A stretch of 64,000 nucleotides of DNA from NCBI GenBank assembly GCA_017408825.1, contig JAFQTX010000001.1, positions 20,406 through 84,405 of the forward strand, read 5' to 3'. Under the pieces are notes generated by a model, which was given only the letters and a program-made list of their open reading frames with translations, was not told where the DNA came from and did not search any database. Positions 50,978-60,716 of the stretch are shown in pieces (position 1 is the stretch's first letter; every line of letters starts with the position of its first letter). Both the position numbers and the translations under genes were made by a program. Origin of the DNA: Alistipes sp. GTDB lineage: Bacteria; Bacteroidota; Bacteroidia; Bacteroidales; Rikenellaceae.

Positions 50978-53821
50978 TTATCTCTTTATCAACTCCTCTG
51001 CGATGGATTTATCCCATAATCGTAATGCGGTGCACTCAGAGGCGTTATACCCGAGAAGATTAATGTCGCCATACCAACATATACTTCTGTCTATAACCGC
51101 AAAGTGCGTAGAACACGACTTCGTATGGACAACCTCTATATTCAAATCGAAAAGTCCTCTATCAAAAGTCTCCTCTGATGTGATAATCCTTACGCCTATT
51201 CCTATTGCAAGGCTGTCACGAATAGCCATTGCGGCTTTTGGATTCGCAATTCTTGATGCACGAGGAACCGAAATTACGATCTCGCGTGTAGCGGATGACA
51301 AATCCTTAATAAACTGCTCGCCAAAGTCGTGACCATCAAATATATAGCCACAATCTTTAACATCATCTGTGCTGTTTACAGATGTGTATCCAATTGACTT
51401 ATATGCTCTAAGCCTGCGACGATACATCTTTTCGCAGATTGGATTTCCCAAATCCACATAGTCATAAATCTGGCAAGTTGTTTTACCGTCGTATTCTCAA
51501 TGCAAGCGACCTGCATATTGTGCAACAATACCCTTCCAAGACACGGGTAATGCTAAGAGTAGCGTATCAAGTCGAGGAAGGTCAAAGCCCTCACCTACAT
51601 ATCGACCCGTTGCTACGATAACCATATCTTCATCTGCTTCAATAGCCCGCATTTGCTCCATAGCAAGTCGCTTTTGCTTGGCACTATCTGCTCCGACAAG
51701 CTTAATAACACTCTTGCAATACGGTTTTAACATTTCGCAAAGACACTCAGTATGTGATGTAAGAGCAGTCAATATTATTGGAGTTCTGCCATTGTCTATA
51801 GCATCAACAACATCTCGCACTATAAGCTCGTTGCGCACCCTATCTTCTGCAAGGCGGCGAATAGTAGAGGTATAAGACTCATTATCCTCGGTTTCCCCTT
51901 TTGATGTTATAAATCGTGGAACTAAACAACGCTCATACGATGAGGTGTTGTTGGCCACAACACTATGCCGTATTGCTCCACACTGCATAAATATTATTGG
52001 CTGATGTCCATCTTTGCGTATAGGTGTAGCGGTAAGACCATAAACATATCGGGCATTTGCATAGCGCATAATCCGCTCAAAACTAAACGCCGACAGATGG
52101 TGGCACTCATCGACAATCACCATACCATAATCACGCACCCACCCCTTTACTCTATCTCCGTCCGTAAGCGACTGCATTATAGCAATATCAATAATCCCGC
52201 TACGTCTATCCTTGCCACTGCCCACGCAGCCTATTGGCGACCAAATTCGCTTTCTGCCTTTACGGGGTTTCTCTATTGGGGCATCGCACTCTATCGTAAG
52301 AAATTTTGCCAGTACCGACTGCCATTGCTCCATTAGGGCTTTGGTATGTACGAGGATAAGTGTATTTGACTTTCGCTGTGCAATAATATTTGCCGCCACA
52401 ACGCTTTTGCCAAATGCCGTAGCGGCAGATAGTGTACCTATTCTATCGTTTAGAAGTGCTGTTACAGCCATTTGTTGGTCTGGTCGCAGTTCCCCATTAA
52501 AGCTGACCTTAATAGGATTGCCAGCATTTGTCTTATCGACAATGGAGTATCTAACGCAAAGCTTATCAAGTATCTCAATCAATGCCTCCTCACAACCACG
52601 AGGCAGTGCTAAATAACCATCAACAATCTCCGCGCAGGAGATTATGCGAGGAGATGAATGCGTTGCAATACGCATCGCTTGACGAGCAAAGAACTCGGGA
52701 TTCTTAAAGGTAGCAATGCGTCGAAGATGATTGAGTAGCTTGGGAGATATGTCAGATGTGGCAATATACAACATATTGGCTCGCACAACCTCAAGAGTTG
52801 GACAAAGAATATCTGACGGAGATAGCTGTGGCTGTGATGGTAACTCCCATGGCTTATGCTCCGAAGATTTGGACATCACACCGAGGTCGGTAGTAGCGCC
52901 TAATTTCTCAATTATAGTATCAACTCCCTCCGCTGATAACTTCTTGACTGATAATAGATATACCCATTGGTCGTCGTATGATTCAAACTCTTCATTTACG
53001 AATACGCTATTCCCCTCTTTGCGCGCTCTGCCTTGAAGTGGTAGGGCAATAAGGTTTCCCAAACCACCTTCGGGTAGAGTCTCCTGATTGGGAAATAGAC
53101 GGTCGTATGATTTGAACGATAGCGTACCTTTAAGTCGCATAGCTTCGGTAAGAATAATATTGCCCAACTTTCGAGCCTCCGATGCGAGAATAGCATCCGC
53201 AAAAAATATCCACACATGTGCTCCATTTCCCGACCGAGAACGTTCAATAGTGTATGGAATATTATGCTCCTTACATACCTCTACGAAGGCGATTACATCA
53301 TCCTTGTATCCTACCAACGAACTCTTGTCGTCAAAATCTGCACATAGGAAATAACAGGTATTGTAATCTACAATAGGGTAGATGCCTATAACATCGCACC
53401 CATCGCTATCACGACCTTCAAGGTGGCGATATACATCATCATAACCCAACTGCTTGAAATCTCTACTCTTGCATTCAGCACATTGTACTTTCCCCTTTTC
53501 ACATACACCTACTCTCCATTCATTGTTACACACTGGCTGATAACCCGACTTGCCCGACTTATTGCTTTGCCACCTTCGAGCAAATACATCCTCTCGGCCA
53601 CGGAATATACTGCGAAATAATGCAACTTTCTCTTCGAGGGACAACCGATTTGCTGGCAGTTGTGTAGTATTATGTGACAGCAAACCGACTTGCTCCTCTT
53701 GTTCATGTTCACGATGAACCAACGACTTGTATCGTGCAATTTCTACTTTAAGTTTTTCATTCTCTGCTTGGAGCTGCCTTACACGACTTAAAAGTTCTTG
53801 GTATGTAGGTTTATGTGACAT
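50978..53821 (-). pseudogene. TOTE-type primase-helicase with C-terminal PLD domain, one in-frame stop
   Basis: Start 53821. Order: N-terminal coiled coil (LLSRVRQLQAENEKLKVEIARYK); an archaeo-eukaryotic primase-like domain (~70-330) with CADFDD and IERSRSGNGAHVWIFF; a superfamily 2 helicase (~430-775) with SAATAFGKSVVAANI (Walker A), IVDECHHLSA (DEAH-like), YGLTATPIRKDG and the QYAGRLH motif VI. A TGA at 51499-51497 follows QYAGRLH; the same frame continues EYDGKTTCQIYDYVDLGNP...HFAVIDRSICWYGDINLLGY to 50978, a phospholipase D-like domain whose HxK is not visible (STH instead). CGA to TGA would explain the stop. Read through: 947 codons. Confidence 0.8.
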
Positions 53822-53983
53822 AAAATCTTCGCATTAACAATGATAGTGCGAATTTAGTGATTTAATTCCAATTTCAACATATCCAACAAGTTAATTCATC
53901 TGTGAGTGTGACGTGAGCGCATACGGCAAAAATCGTACAATGCTTTGAGTGTTTGCGACAAACAATCCACACCGCCTCCACCA

Positions 53984-53997
53984 CCGGAATCACTTTT
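53984..53997 (+). other. Putative attR core (14 bp direct repeat of the tRNA-Arg 3' end)
   Basis: CCGGAATCACTTTT, identical to 38490-38503. It is followed within 10 nt by an intrinsic terminator, which may be the original terminator of the tRNA gene before insertion. The rest of 53822-54264 has no gene that I can support. Confidence 0.6.
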
Positions 53998-54006
53998 GCA
54001 AACGAC

Positions 54007-54037
54007 AACGACAGAGCAATCTCCCTGTCGTTTTTTT
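54007..54037 (+). terminator. Intrinsic terminator downstream of attR
   Basis: AACGACAG (54007-54014) pairs with CTGTCGTT (54025-54032), running into a 7-T stretch at 54031-54037. Confidence 0.75.
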
Positions 54038-54264
54038 GTGGCAAGTCCATCGTGAGCAAGCTCCCGAGTCCTACCACAAATGCTACGCCCGATAAATCGG
54101 TCCAGCCAAATTCTGCGGGTTACGCGCTTTGCAATCCGATAAAATCGGGTGAAATCCAATGCAATTTTCTTCGCCCGACAATTCCAATCCCAAACGAAGA
54201 GAGTCGAGTGTGACCAATAAGCCCAACAAGCTGCCATTGAGCCCCAGTATGTCGTGTCGGAATC

Positions 54265-54350
54265 AATAAAAAATGCCCTCACCGAAGCGAGGGCGTAGGT
54301 ACTATGACCTTCGGCATATAGCCTTATTGTGGTAAGATGTAGAAATTCTT
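54265..54350 (-). ncRNA. tracrRNA of the type II-C CRISPR system
   Basis: Minus strand, divergent from cas9. The anti-repeat ATTTCTACATC-TT-ACCACAA (54346-54327) matches the complement of repeat positions 2-21 at 18 of 20 positions. Downstream are small hairpins GGC-TATAT-GCC and GGT-CATAGT-ACC, then the terminator GCCCTCGC-TTCG-GTGAGGGC (54293-54274) and a run of T. A promoter places the 5' end near 54350, giving ~85 nt. It should pair with pre-crRNA for RNase III processing and hold Cas9. Confidence 0.88.
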
Positions 54351-54356
54351 ACATTG

Positions 54357-54388
54357 CAAATATAGCTATTTAATTGCAAAATACAAAA
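54357..54388 (-). promoter_or_regulatory. Promoter of the tracrRNA
   Basis: Minus strand: TTTTG (54388-54384), 19 nt, TATATTTG (54364-54357), a perfect match. The cas9 promoter must overlap this ~80-bp divergent region; a weaker plus-strand pair is TTG (~54373) with TAATTTTA (~54396). Confidence 0.8.
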
Positions 54389-54430
54389 TATTTGCTTAAT
54401 TTTACGAAAGAAATTTCAACCCCTATATAT

Positions 54431-57400
54431 ATGACAAAGATTTTAGGTTTAGACTTAGGCACCAACTCCATTGGTTGGGCTATAACCGAGAAGCAGGATA
54501 ATAGCTTTGCGCTATTGGAGCGTGGAGTTGATATCTTCCAAGAGGGAGTCAATCGCACAAAGACTGGCGAAGAGCCGATGGTTAAAATCCGCACAGATGC
54601 ACGAGCGCTACGCAGACACTATTATCGTCGCAGATTGCGAAAAATAGAACTGCTAAAAGTATTGGTTGCGAATAATCTTTGTCCCTATTTAAGCAACGAG
54701 CAACTTGATGCGTGGCGATACAAAAAACAATATCCGTTAGTAGATGAGTTTATGCTGTGGTTGCGCAGTTGCGACAATAGTAACCCTTATGCTGATCGTT
54801 TCAGGTCTTTAACAGAGGTTCTCGACCTAAACAATCAAGAAGATCGTCATACTCTCGGTCGTGCGCTTTATCACTTATCTCAAAGGCGTGGTTTCTTGAG
54901 CAATCGCAAAGATGCGGAAGGTGGAGAAGATGGTAAGGTAGTAGTGGGCAACATCAATCGTCTTAACGAAAAAATGGCCGAGGCGGATTGCACCTATTTA
55001 GGAGAGTTTTACTATAAACTATTTCTTGCGGATAAGAAGATTCGCACGGGAGATGAATATGGTTATGCAGGTCGCATTGCCCACTATGAAAAAGAGTTTA
55101 ATGCCATATGCGAGAAGCAACGCCTATCGGATGATTTGCGTGAAGCTCTCCATCGTGCAATTTTCTTCCAACGACCGCTGAAATCACATAAGGGCTTGGT
55201 GGGCTCTTGCACATTCGAGAAGGACAAGACACGATGTCCTATCTCGCACCCTCGATTCGAGGAGTTCAGAATGTGGTGTTTTCTCAATAACGTAAAGGTC
55301 AAAACCTATTTAGATGATGAGTATCGTCGGCTTAACGAGGAGGAGATTGCCAGGGCACTACCTATGTTCTATCGTAAGAGTAAACCAAACTTTGACTTTG
55401 AAGATATTGCAAAGGCAGTAGCCGGCAAAAAGAGGGGGTGTTATGCATACAAGGAGGATAAGTGTGATGCACCTTATCGTTTCAATTTCCGTATGACAAC
55501 ATCCGTGTCGGGTTGTCCGGTTACTGCGCAATTACGAGAGATTTTTGGCAATGAATGGGAAAACTCTATCTGCGAGGTTTATCTAAAGGGCGGGGGCAAA
55601 AGTCAATGCCAGATTGTAAATGATGTATGGCATTCGCTCTACTTTTTTGACGATAACAATAAACTATATACCTGGGCAAAGACCAACTTACAACTCGAAG
55701 ATGGGGAGGCTGCAAAGTTTGTAAAGATTAAAACGCCACAAGATTATGCCTCGTTAAGTCTTTGTGCGATAGACAAAATATTGCCATGGCTACGCCTCGG
55801 TTATCGCTATGACGAAGCAGTTTTTCTTGCAAATCTGCCGCAGGTTGTAGCAGCAGATGCGTGGGGCAATGAGGGAATACGAAAACGAGTGGTCGATGCG
55901 GTCACAACCGTTGTTGCCGAGAGTCGCAATGCGAAGGGAGCTACAATGGAGAATGTTATTTACAATGCATTGTTGGATTGTGGGTTATGTGGGGATGAGA
56001 TACGCATTGATAGGCTCTACCATCCCTCTATGATTGAAACATATCAAGATGCGAAACCAGACGAACAAGGGCTTACCCTTTTAGGTTCACCTCGTACATC
56101 GTCAGTTAGAAATCCGATGGCAATGCGTGCGCTGTTCCGTCTGAGAGTATTGGTAAATAATCTCCTTAAGGAGGGCAAGATTGATTGTGATACGAAGATA
56201 AATATAGAGTTTGCACGAGGCTTGAATAATGCCAACAAGCGCAAGGCTATTGAGGTTTATCAGCGAGAGCAAGAGAAGAGACATAAAGAGTATGCCGAGA
56301 ATATCCGCAAACTATTCAAAGAAGAGTGCGGAGTAGATATCGAGCCAATGGAGGATGACATTCTGAAGTATCAACTTTGGGAGGAGCAGAACCATCAATG
56401 CCTCTATACAGGGCAGACTATACGAATTTGTGACTTTATTGGAGCAAATCCACGCTTCGATATTGAGCATACCGTTCCTCGTTCACGAGATGGCGACAAT
56501 TCGCAAATGAATAAAACTCTTTGCGAGAGCAACTTCAATCGTGATGTGAAAAAGGGTAAACTACCTGCAGAACTCGCAAATCACGCAGAGGTTTTGGCTC
56601 GTATTGAGCAACTGGGTTGGGACGATAAGTGCGAAGAGCTGTACAAGCAGTTTGAGCGCACAAAGGGCTCTTTCTCAACGAAAGAGATCAAGGATGCAAT
56701 GATTCAAAAGCGACACCGACTAATGATGGAACTCGACTATTGGAAGGGTAAATTGTCTCGTTTTACGATGACCGAAGTTCCCGAGGGATTTAGCAATCGC
56801 CAAGGTGTTGATATCGGTATTATAGGTCGCTATGCAAGGCTCTATCTCAAAACCGTATTCAATAAAGTCTATGTTGTTAAGGGTGCTACTACAGCTGATT
56901 TCCGCAGAGCATGGGGGTTGCAGGAGGAGTATGCAAAGAAGGAGCGTGTAAACCATATCCACCACTGTATTGATGCTATTACTATTGCCTGCATAGACAG
57001 CAAATCGTATCAAGAGTGGGCGACATATCAAAGGGAGGTGGAATATACCGAGAAATATCATATTGCTCGTCCTCAATTTCCGAAGCCATGGGCTACCTTT
57101 ACAGAGGATGTTAAGGCGGTAGCAGATGACTTGCTCGTATCGCACTATACGGCAGACAACGTTCCCAAACACACTCGTAAGAAGTTGCGTGTGAGAGGTA
57201 AAGTACAACTCAATGCTGAGGGTAAGCTTATCTACGTTCAGGGCGATACTGCTCGTGCTGCGCTGCATCAGCAGACATTCTACGGCGCAATCAAGCGTGA
57301 TGATGAAATTAAATATGTTGTCCGCAAAGCATTGGACGCATTGCAGCCAGCCGACGTAGACAAGATTGTTGATAAGGCTGTGCGTGAATGTGTTGAAAAG

Positions 57401-58075
57401 GCTATTGAGCGAGAGGGTTTCAAGAATGCGATGTCGAAGCCTATATGTTTCAATGAGGCAAAGAAGGTATATATAAAAAAGGTCAGGATATACACTCCAA
57501 GTATTACCTCGCCTATTCATTTGAAAAAACATCAAATGCTCTCTCGTTTTGACCATAAACAAGAGTACTATGTTGCAAACGACGGCAACTATTGTATGGC
57601 TATCTACGAAGGCAAAGCAAGGGGTAAGATCAAACGCACTTTCCAAATCGTCAATAATTTGGAGGCAGCAAAGTTTTATAATGGCAAGACTAATCGCTAC
57701 GACTTAGTTCCACAGTCAGACGAGAACGACTTCCCATTGAAGTGTATTCTCCGCACTGGAACAATGGTATTATTCTATGAGAATAGCCCAGAGGAACTCT
57801 ACGAATGTTCACGTGCCGAATTGTCAAAGAGGTTGTATAAGGTAACTGGAATGAGTGAGCAAGTTGTGTCTGGTCAATATCATTATGGAACATTCACTTT
57901 TAGACATCATCAAGAGGCGAGACCAGCAGGTGAGCTAAAAGCAAAAGGAGGAGAGTATAAGCAAAATGAGGGGTATCGTCCAATAATAGGGCTGAAACAC
58001 ACCCAACTCAACGTTCTTGTCGAAGGCTACGACTTTGAGATAACTGTTACGGGAGAGATAAAATTTAAGCATTAG
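54431..58075 (+). CDS. cas9: Cas9, type II-C
   Basis: ATG at 54431 (1214 residues) begins MTKILGLDLGTNSIGWAI; an upstream in-frame start would add 19 unlikely residues. It is the RNA-guided DNA endonuclease. RuvC-I nucleophile D8; arginine-rich bridge helix (RALRRHYYRRRLRKIELLKVL, ~58-78); RuvC-II E593 in NIEFARGLN; HNH with H680 in FDIEHTVPRSRDGDNSQMNKTLC and NFNRDVKKGKLP; RuvC-III H845/D848 in HIHHCIDAITIAC. All catalytic residues are present. The size is in the upper half of II-C (~980-1400). The C-terminal PAM-interacting region is ~1030-1214. cas1 starts 6 nt later. Confidence 0.96.
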   Translation: MTKILGLDLGTNSIGWAITEKQDNSFALLERGVDIFQEGVNRTKTGEEPMVKIRTDARALRRHYYRRRLRKIELLKVLVANNLCPYLSNEQLDAWRYKKQYPLVDEFMLWLRSCDNSNPYADRFRSLTEVLDLNNQEDRHTLGRALYHLSQRRGFLSNRKDAEGGEDGKVVVGNINRLNEKMAEADCTYLGEFYYKLFLADKKIRTGDEYGYAGRIAHYEKEFNAICEKQRLSDDLREALHRAIFFQRPLKSHKGLVGSCTFEKDKTRCPISHPRFEEFRMWCFLNNVKVKTYLDDEYRRLNEEEIARALPMFYRKSKPNFDFEDIAKAVAGKKRGCYAYKEDKCDAPYRFNFRMTTSVSGCPVTAQLREIFGNEWENSICEVYLKGGGKSQCQIVNDVWHSLYFFDDNNKLYTWAKTNLQLEDGEAAKFVKIKTPQDYASLSLCAIDKILPWLRLGYRYDEAVFLANLPQVVAADAWGNEGIRKRVVDAVTTVVAESRNAKGATMENVIYNALLDCGLCGDEIRIDRLYHPSMIETYQDAKPDEQGLTLLGSPRTSSVRNPMAMRALFRLRVLVNNLLKEGKIDCDTKINIEFARGLNNANKRKAIEVYQREQEKRHKEYAENIRKLFKEECGVDIEPMEDDILKYQLWEEQNHQCLYTGQTIRICDFIGANPRFDIEHTVPRSRDGDNSQMNKTLCESNFNRDVKKGKLPAELANHAEVLARIEQLGWDDKCEELYKQFERTKGSFSTKEIKDAMIQKRHRLMMELDYWKGKLSRFTMTEVPEGFSNRQGVDIGIIGRYARLYLKTVFNKVYVVKGATTADFRRAWGLQEEYAKKERVNHIHHCIDAITIACIDSKSYQEWATYQREVEYTEKYHIARPQFPKPWATFTEDVKAVADDLLVSHYTADNVPKHTRKKLRVRGKVQLNAEGKLIYVQGDTARAALHQQTFYGAIKRDDEIKYVVRKALDALQPADVDKIVDKAVRECVEKAIEREGFKNAMSKPICFNEAKKVYIKKVRIYTPSITSPIHLKKHQMLSRFDHKQEYYVANDGNYCMAIYEGKARGKIKRTFQIVNNLEAAKFYNGKTNRYDLVPQSDENDFPLKCILRTGTMVLFYENSPEELYECSRAELSKRLYKVTGMSEQVVSGQYHYGTFTFRHHQEARPAGELKAKGGEYKQNEGYRPIIGLKHTQLNVLVEGYDFEITVTGEIKFKH

Positions 58076-58081
58076 TTGTCT

Positions 58082-58969
58082 ATGTTAAAGCGAGCATTGT
58101 TTTTCTCAACGCCCTTCTGTTTGAGTCTTAAAGATAACCAGATGGTTATCAATACCAAGCAGATGCCAGAGGTAAAGCGAACCGTACCTATCGAGGATAT
58201 TGGTTATGTTGTATTGGAGCATCAGCAGACATCTATTACCTTGCCGCTGCTTAATGCACTGTCTGACAACAATGTTGCCGTAATCTTTTGTGGCGATAAC
58301 TGTATGCCCAATGCAATGTTGATGAATCTCGATAGCAACAAGACACAAGGCGAAAGTTTCCGTGCGCAGATTGAGGCAAGTGAGCCACTCAAAAAAGGGT
58401 TGTGGAAACAAGTTGTTGAGGCCAAAATTCGCAACCAGGCAGCACTACTCAACAAGCTTGGCAAAGATGGCGATATACTTAAACCATACTACTCGAACGT
58501 CAAAAGCGGAGATGCTGATAATAGAGAGGGTATTGCAGCCAAAATATATTGGCACGAGCTATTTGGCGAAGAGTTTATTCGCAGCCGAGAGGGCGTTGCT
58601 CCCAACAATTTGCTAAATTATGGTTACACTCTACTTCGTGCAGCCGTTGCTCGTGCGTTAATGGGGTCGGGGCTGTTGCCGGCATTAGGCATTTTTCATC
58701 GTAACCGTTATAACGCTTTCCCATTGGCAGATGATATTATGGAACCATACCGCCCATATGTTGATGAAATAGTGTATCATATGTTTACAAATGGTATCAC
58801 CAAGTTAGATAAAGATGCAAAAAGCCAACTGCTACACATTTTGTTTGCCGATACAGTTTTTAGCAAGGTTACACGACCATTGGAGGTTGGTTTAACAATG
58901 ACCTCGGCTTCATTGGCTAAATGCTATATGGGCACAAGTAAAAAGATTGTATATCCACTACTTGAATAG
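58082..58969 (+). CDS. cas1: Cas1 integrase
   Basis: A 295-residue spacer-acquisition integrase (ATG 58082; an in-frame TTG two codons earlier is less likely). The N-terminal beta domain carries RTVPIEDIGYVVLEHQQTSITLPLLNALSDNNVAVIFC. The catalytic domain has the acidic region AAKIYWHELFG, the histidine in LLPALGIFHRNRYNAFPLADD and the acidic pair in DDIMEPYRPYVDEIV. It works as a heterotetramer with Cas2, in II-C systems probably helped by Cas9 for PAM choice. It sits between cas9 and cas2 with gaps of 6 and 3 nt. Confidence 0.95.
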   Translation: MLKRALFFSTPFCLSLKDNQMVINTKQMPEVKRTVPIEDIGYVVLEHQQTSITLPLLNALSDNNVAVIFCGDNCMPNAMLMNLDSNKTQGESFRAQIEASEPLKKGLWKQVVEAKIRNQAALLNKLGKDGDILKPYYSNVKSGDADNREGIAAKIYWHELFGEEFIRSREGVAPNNLLNYGYTLLRAAVARALMGSGLLPALGIFHRNRYNAFPLADDIMEPYRPYVDEIVYHMFTNGITKLDKDAKSQLLHILFADTVFSKVTRPLEVGLTMTSASLAKCYMGTSKKIVYPLLE

Positions 58970-58972
58970 ATT

Positions 58973-59311
58973 ATGTCGGAACTTCGCTTAAATGCTTATC
59001 ATATTATGTGGCTTTTTGTATTCTTTGACTTGCCCACCACAACTAAGAAGGAGCGTAAACACGCTGCTCAATTTCGTAAGGCATTGGAGAAGGATGGTTT
59101 TTCAATGATGCAATACTCGGTCTATGTCCGCCATTGCCCATCGAAAGAGAATATGAATGTACATATTGCAAGAGTTCGAGCAGCAATGCCGCCTTTGGGT
59201 TTGACTAGTATTCTAAGTATAACAGATAAGCAATATGGAGAAATACAAAACTTTTGGGGAAAAGTTGAGCGAGCAAAGCTCACAACCCCGCAACAATTAG
59301 AATTTTTTTAG
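58973..59311 (+). CDS. cas2: Cas2
   Basis: A 112-residue ferredoxin-fold protein bridging two Cas1 dimers during spacer integration. The core starts IMWLFVFFDLPTTTKKERKHAAQFRKALEKDGFSMMQYSVYVRHC, with the conserved Asp after the first strand and the (Y/F)SVY strand. It is the last cas gene; no csn2 or cas4 is present, which defines subtype II-C. The leader promoter begins 7 nt after its stop. Confidence 0.94.
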   Translation: MSELRLNAYHIMWLFVFFDLPTTTKKERKHAAQFRKALEKDGFSMMQYSVYVRHCPSKENMNVHIARVRAAMPPLGLTSILSITDKQYGEIQNFWGKVERAKLTTPQQLEFF

Positions 59312-59317
59312 CGTTCA

Positions 59318-59349
59318 TTTGATATTGGCGTGAAATTTCACTACATTTG
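59318..59349 (+). promoter_or_regulatory. Promoter in the CRISPR leader
   Basis: TTTG at 59318-59321, 20 nt, TACATTTG at 59342-59349, a perfect match. It would start pre-crRNA near 59356, ~110 nt before the first repeat. The leader also contains CATCAAACGCAC (59374-59385), partly complementary to the repeat. Confidence 0.75.
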
Positions 59350-59465
59350 TAGTAGGTAAGATTGAAAAAATAGCATCAAACGCACTTCGTGGGTAGTTCG
59401 GAGTCCATTTTGTTAATCGTCAAAACGATGTAACTTCATGGAAATAACCGCATAAGGTAGCCGGC

Positions 59466-60292
59466 GTTGTGGTTTGATGTAGAAATAGAATAAGGAACAA
59501 CTTGTGGAGTCGAACCACACCCCACGGGGCAGTTGTGGTTTGATGTAGAAATAGAATAAGGAACAACCGGGTGTCAATTCTAACTCATCATTCCACGGTT
59601 GTGGTTTGATGTAGAAATAGAATAAGGAACAACCCCAGGTGCGTCGAATGGCGCCTTAACGCCGTTGTGGTTTGATGTAGAAATAGAATAAGGAACAACT
59701 AACCTCGAGCGTTGATTCGTAGCCAGCAAGTTGTGGTTTGATGTAGAAATAGAATAAGGAACAACTTTGGAGATAAACTAATAATTACGACTATGGTTGT
59801 GGTTTGATGTAGAAATAGAATAAGGAACAACTGTCGTACTCGCCCAAATATTCGCCAGTGCGTTGTGGTTTGATGTAGAAATAGAATAAGGAACAACAAC
59901 TTAATCGTTCAATTTATATTGGTGATGGTTGTGGTTTGATGTAGAAATAGAATAAGGAACAACTTATGAAAGCAACAGCACAAAACATTCAGAGTTGTGG
60001 TTTGATGTAGAAATAGAATAAGGAACAACCTAAGCTGACTGCTAAGCAGCGTGAATGGGGTTGTGGTTTGATGTAGAAATAGAATAAGGAACAACAGCTT
60101 GTTGAGCAAAAACAGCATCGATACCGTTGTGGTTTGATGTAGAAATAGAATAAGGAACAACTTAAGTAGTTGCAATTAAAAACACTTAATAGTTGTGGTT
60201 TGATGTAGAAATAGAATAAGGAACAACAAACAGTAGTTATTGTCGATAAGAAAGGTGTTGTGGTTTGATGTAGAAATAGAATAAGGAACAAC
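59466..60292 (+). CRISPR. CRISPR array, 13 repeats of 36 bp and 12 spacers
   Basis: The repeat starts GTTGTGGTTTGATGTAG and ends AATAAGGAACAAC, with starts every 66 nt from 59466 to 60192 and the last at 60257. All copies look identical, including the terminal ones. Eleven spacers are 30 nt; the twelfth is 29 nt (60228-60256). Orientation is plus: the tracrRNA anti-repeat pairs with the 5' half of the plus-strand repeat, as in type II crRNAs, and a promoter lies on the cas2 side. The GTTGT...ACAAC ends are inverted. Targets cannot be searched here. Confidence 0.98.
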
Positions 60293-60293
60293 G

Positions 60294-60425
60294 ATGCTGC
60301 CAAACTACGACTCAACCCGCAAATTCCTCCGCAAGGTCGATGAAACAAAGAAGCCAGTCACCGATTGGCAACTGGCTACATTCCAGAACGACTACGACCC
60401 ATACCAGAATCCGTGGATGGTGTAG
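60294..60425 (+). pseudogene. Possible C-terminal gene remnant directly after the last repeat
   Basis: A 43-codon ORF starts one base after the last repeat: MLPNYDSTRKFLRKVDETKK then PVTDWQLATFQNDYDPYQNP, ending WMV. Its composition looks like real protein, without a promoter or start context of its own, so it is probably the tail of a gene cut by array formation or rearrangement. I do not recognise the family. Confidence 0.45.
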
Positions 60426-60716
60426 GTCTTTTCTGTATCACCCTTGTCTGTTGCGGTTTATGTTCTTTTGCGGCTTTCATATGTCTGATTTTTTAATATT
60501 ATAAACTATTTTATGGTGATGAGGTGGCAGAGGGGAAGTTGTATTCACCTCTGCCGATGTGCTGTTCTATGATTTGCTTTCAGCTAGTTTACTATCGCTC
60601 GGCAATACTCAAGTAAACTTGGTATTGCTCTCGCTTAATCGTAAACTTCTGTTTCCATTGGTTTTATTATTATGGTGAGTCGGTGAGCGATCAGGCTCAC
60701 TGACCTTTAACATTTA
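60426..60716. other. Intergenic region with two hairpins
   Basis: GGCAGAGG/CCTCTGCC (~60525-60555) and GGTGAGC/GCTCACT (~60680-60700) are the only structures seen; the second may end the minus-strand lipoprotein transcript. No gene. Confidence 0.5.

Noticed and set aside
49703-53821. Stop-codon recoding (genetic code change) explaining in-frame stops
   Set aside because: TAG, TAA and TGA are each involved, and all three serve as normal stops in neighbouring genes.
59374-59385. Leader anti-repeat as the main tracrRNA
   Set aside because: The match is shorter and has a bulge, with no terminator behind it; the 54327-54346 anti-repeat is much better.
59699-60348. Minus-strand ORFs with repeated FLILFLHQTTT-like peptides
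   Set aside because: They are the CRISPR repeats read as protein; no gene.
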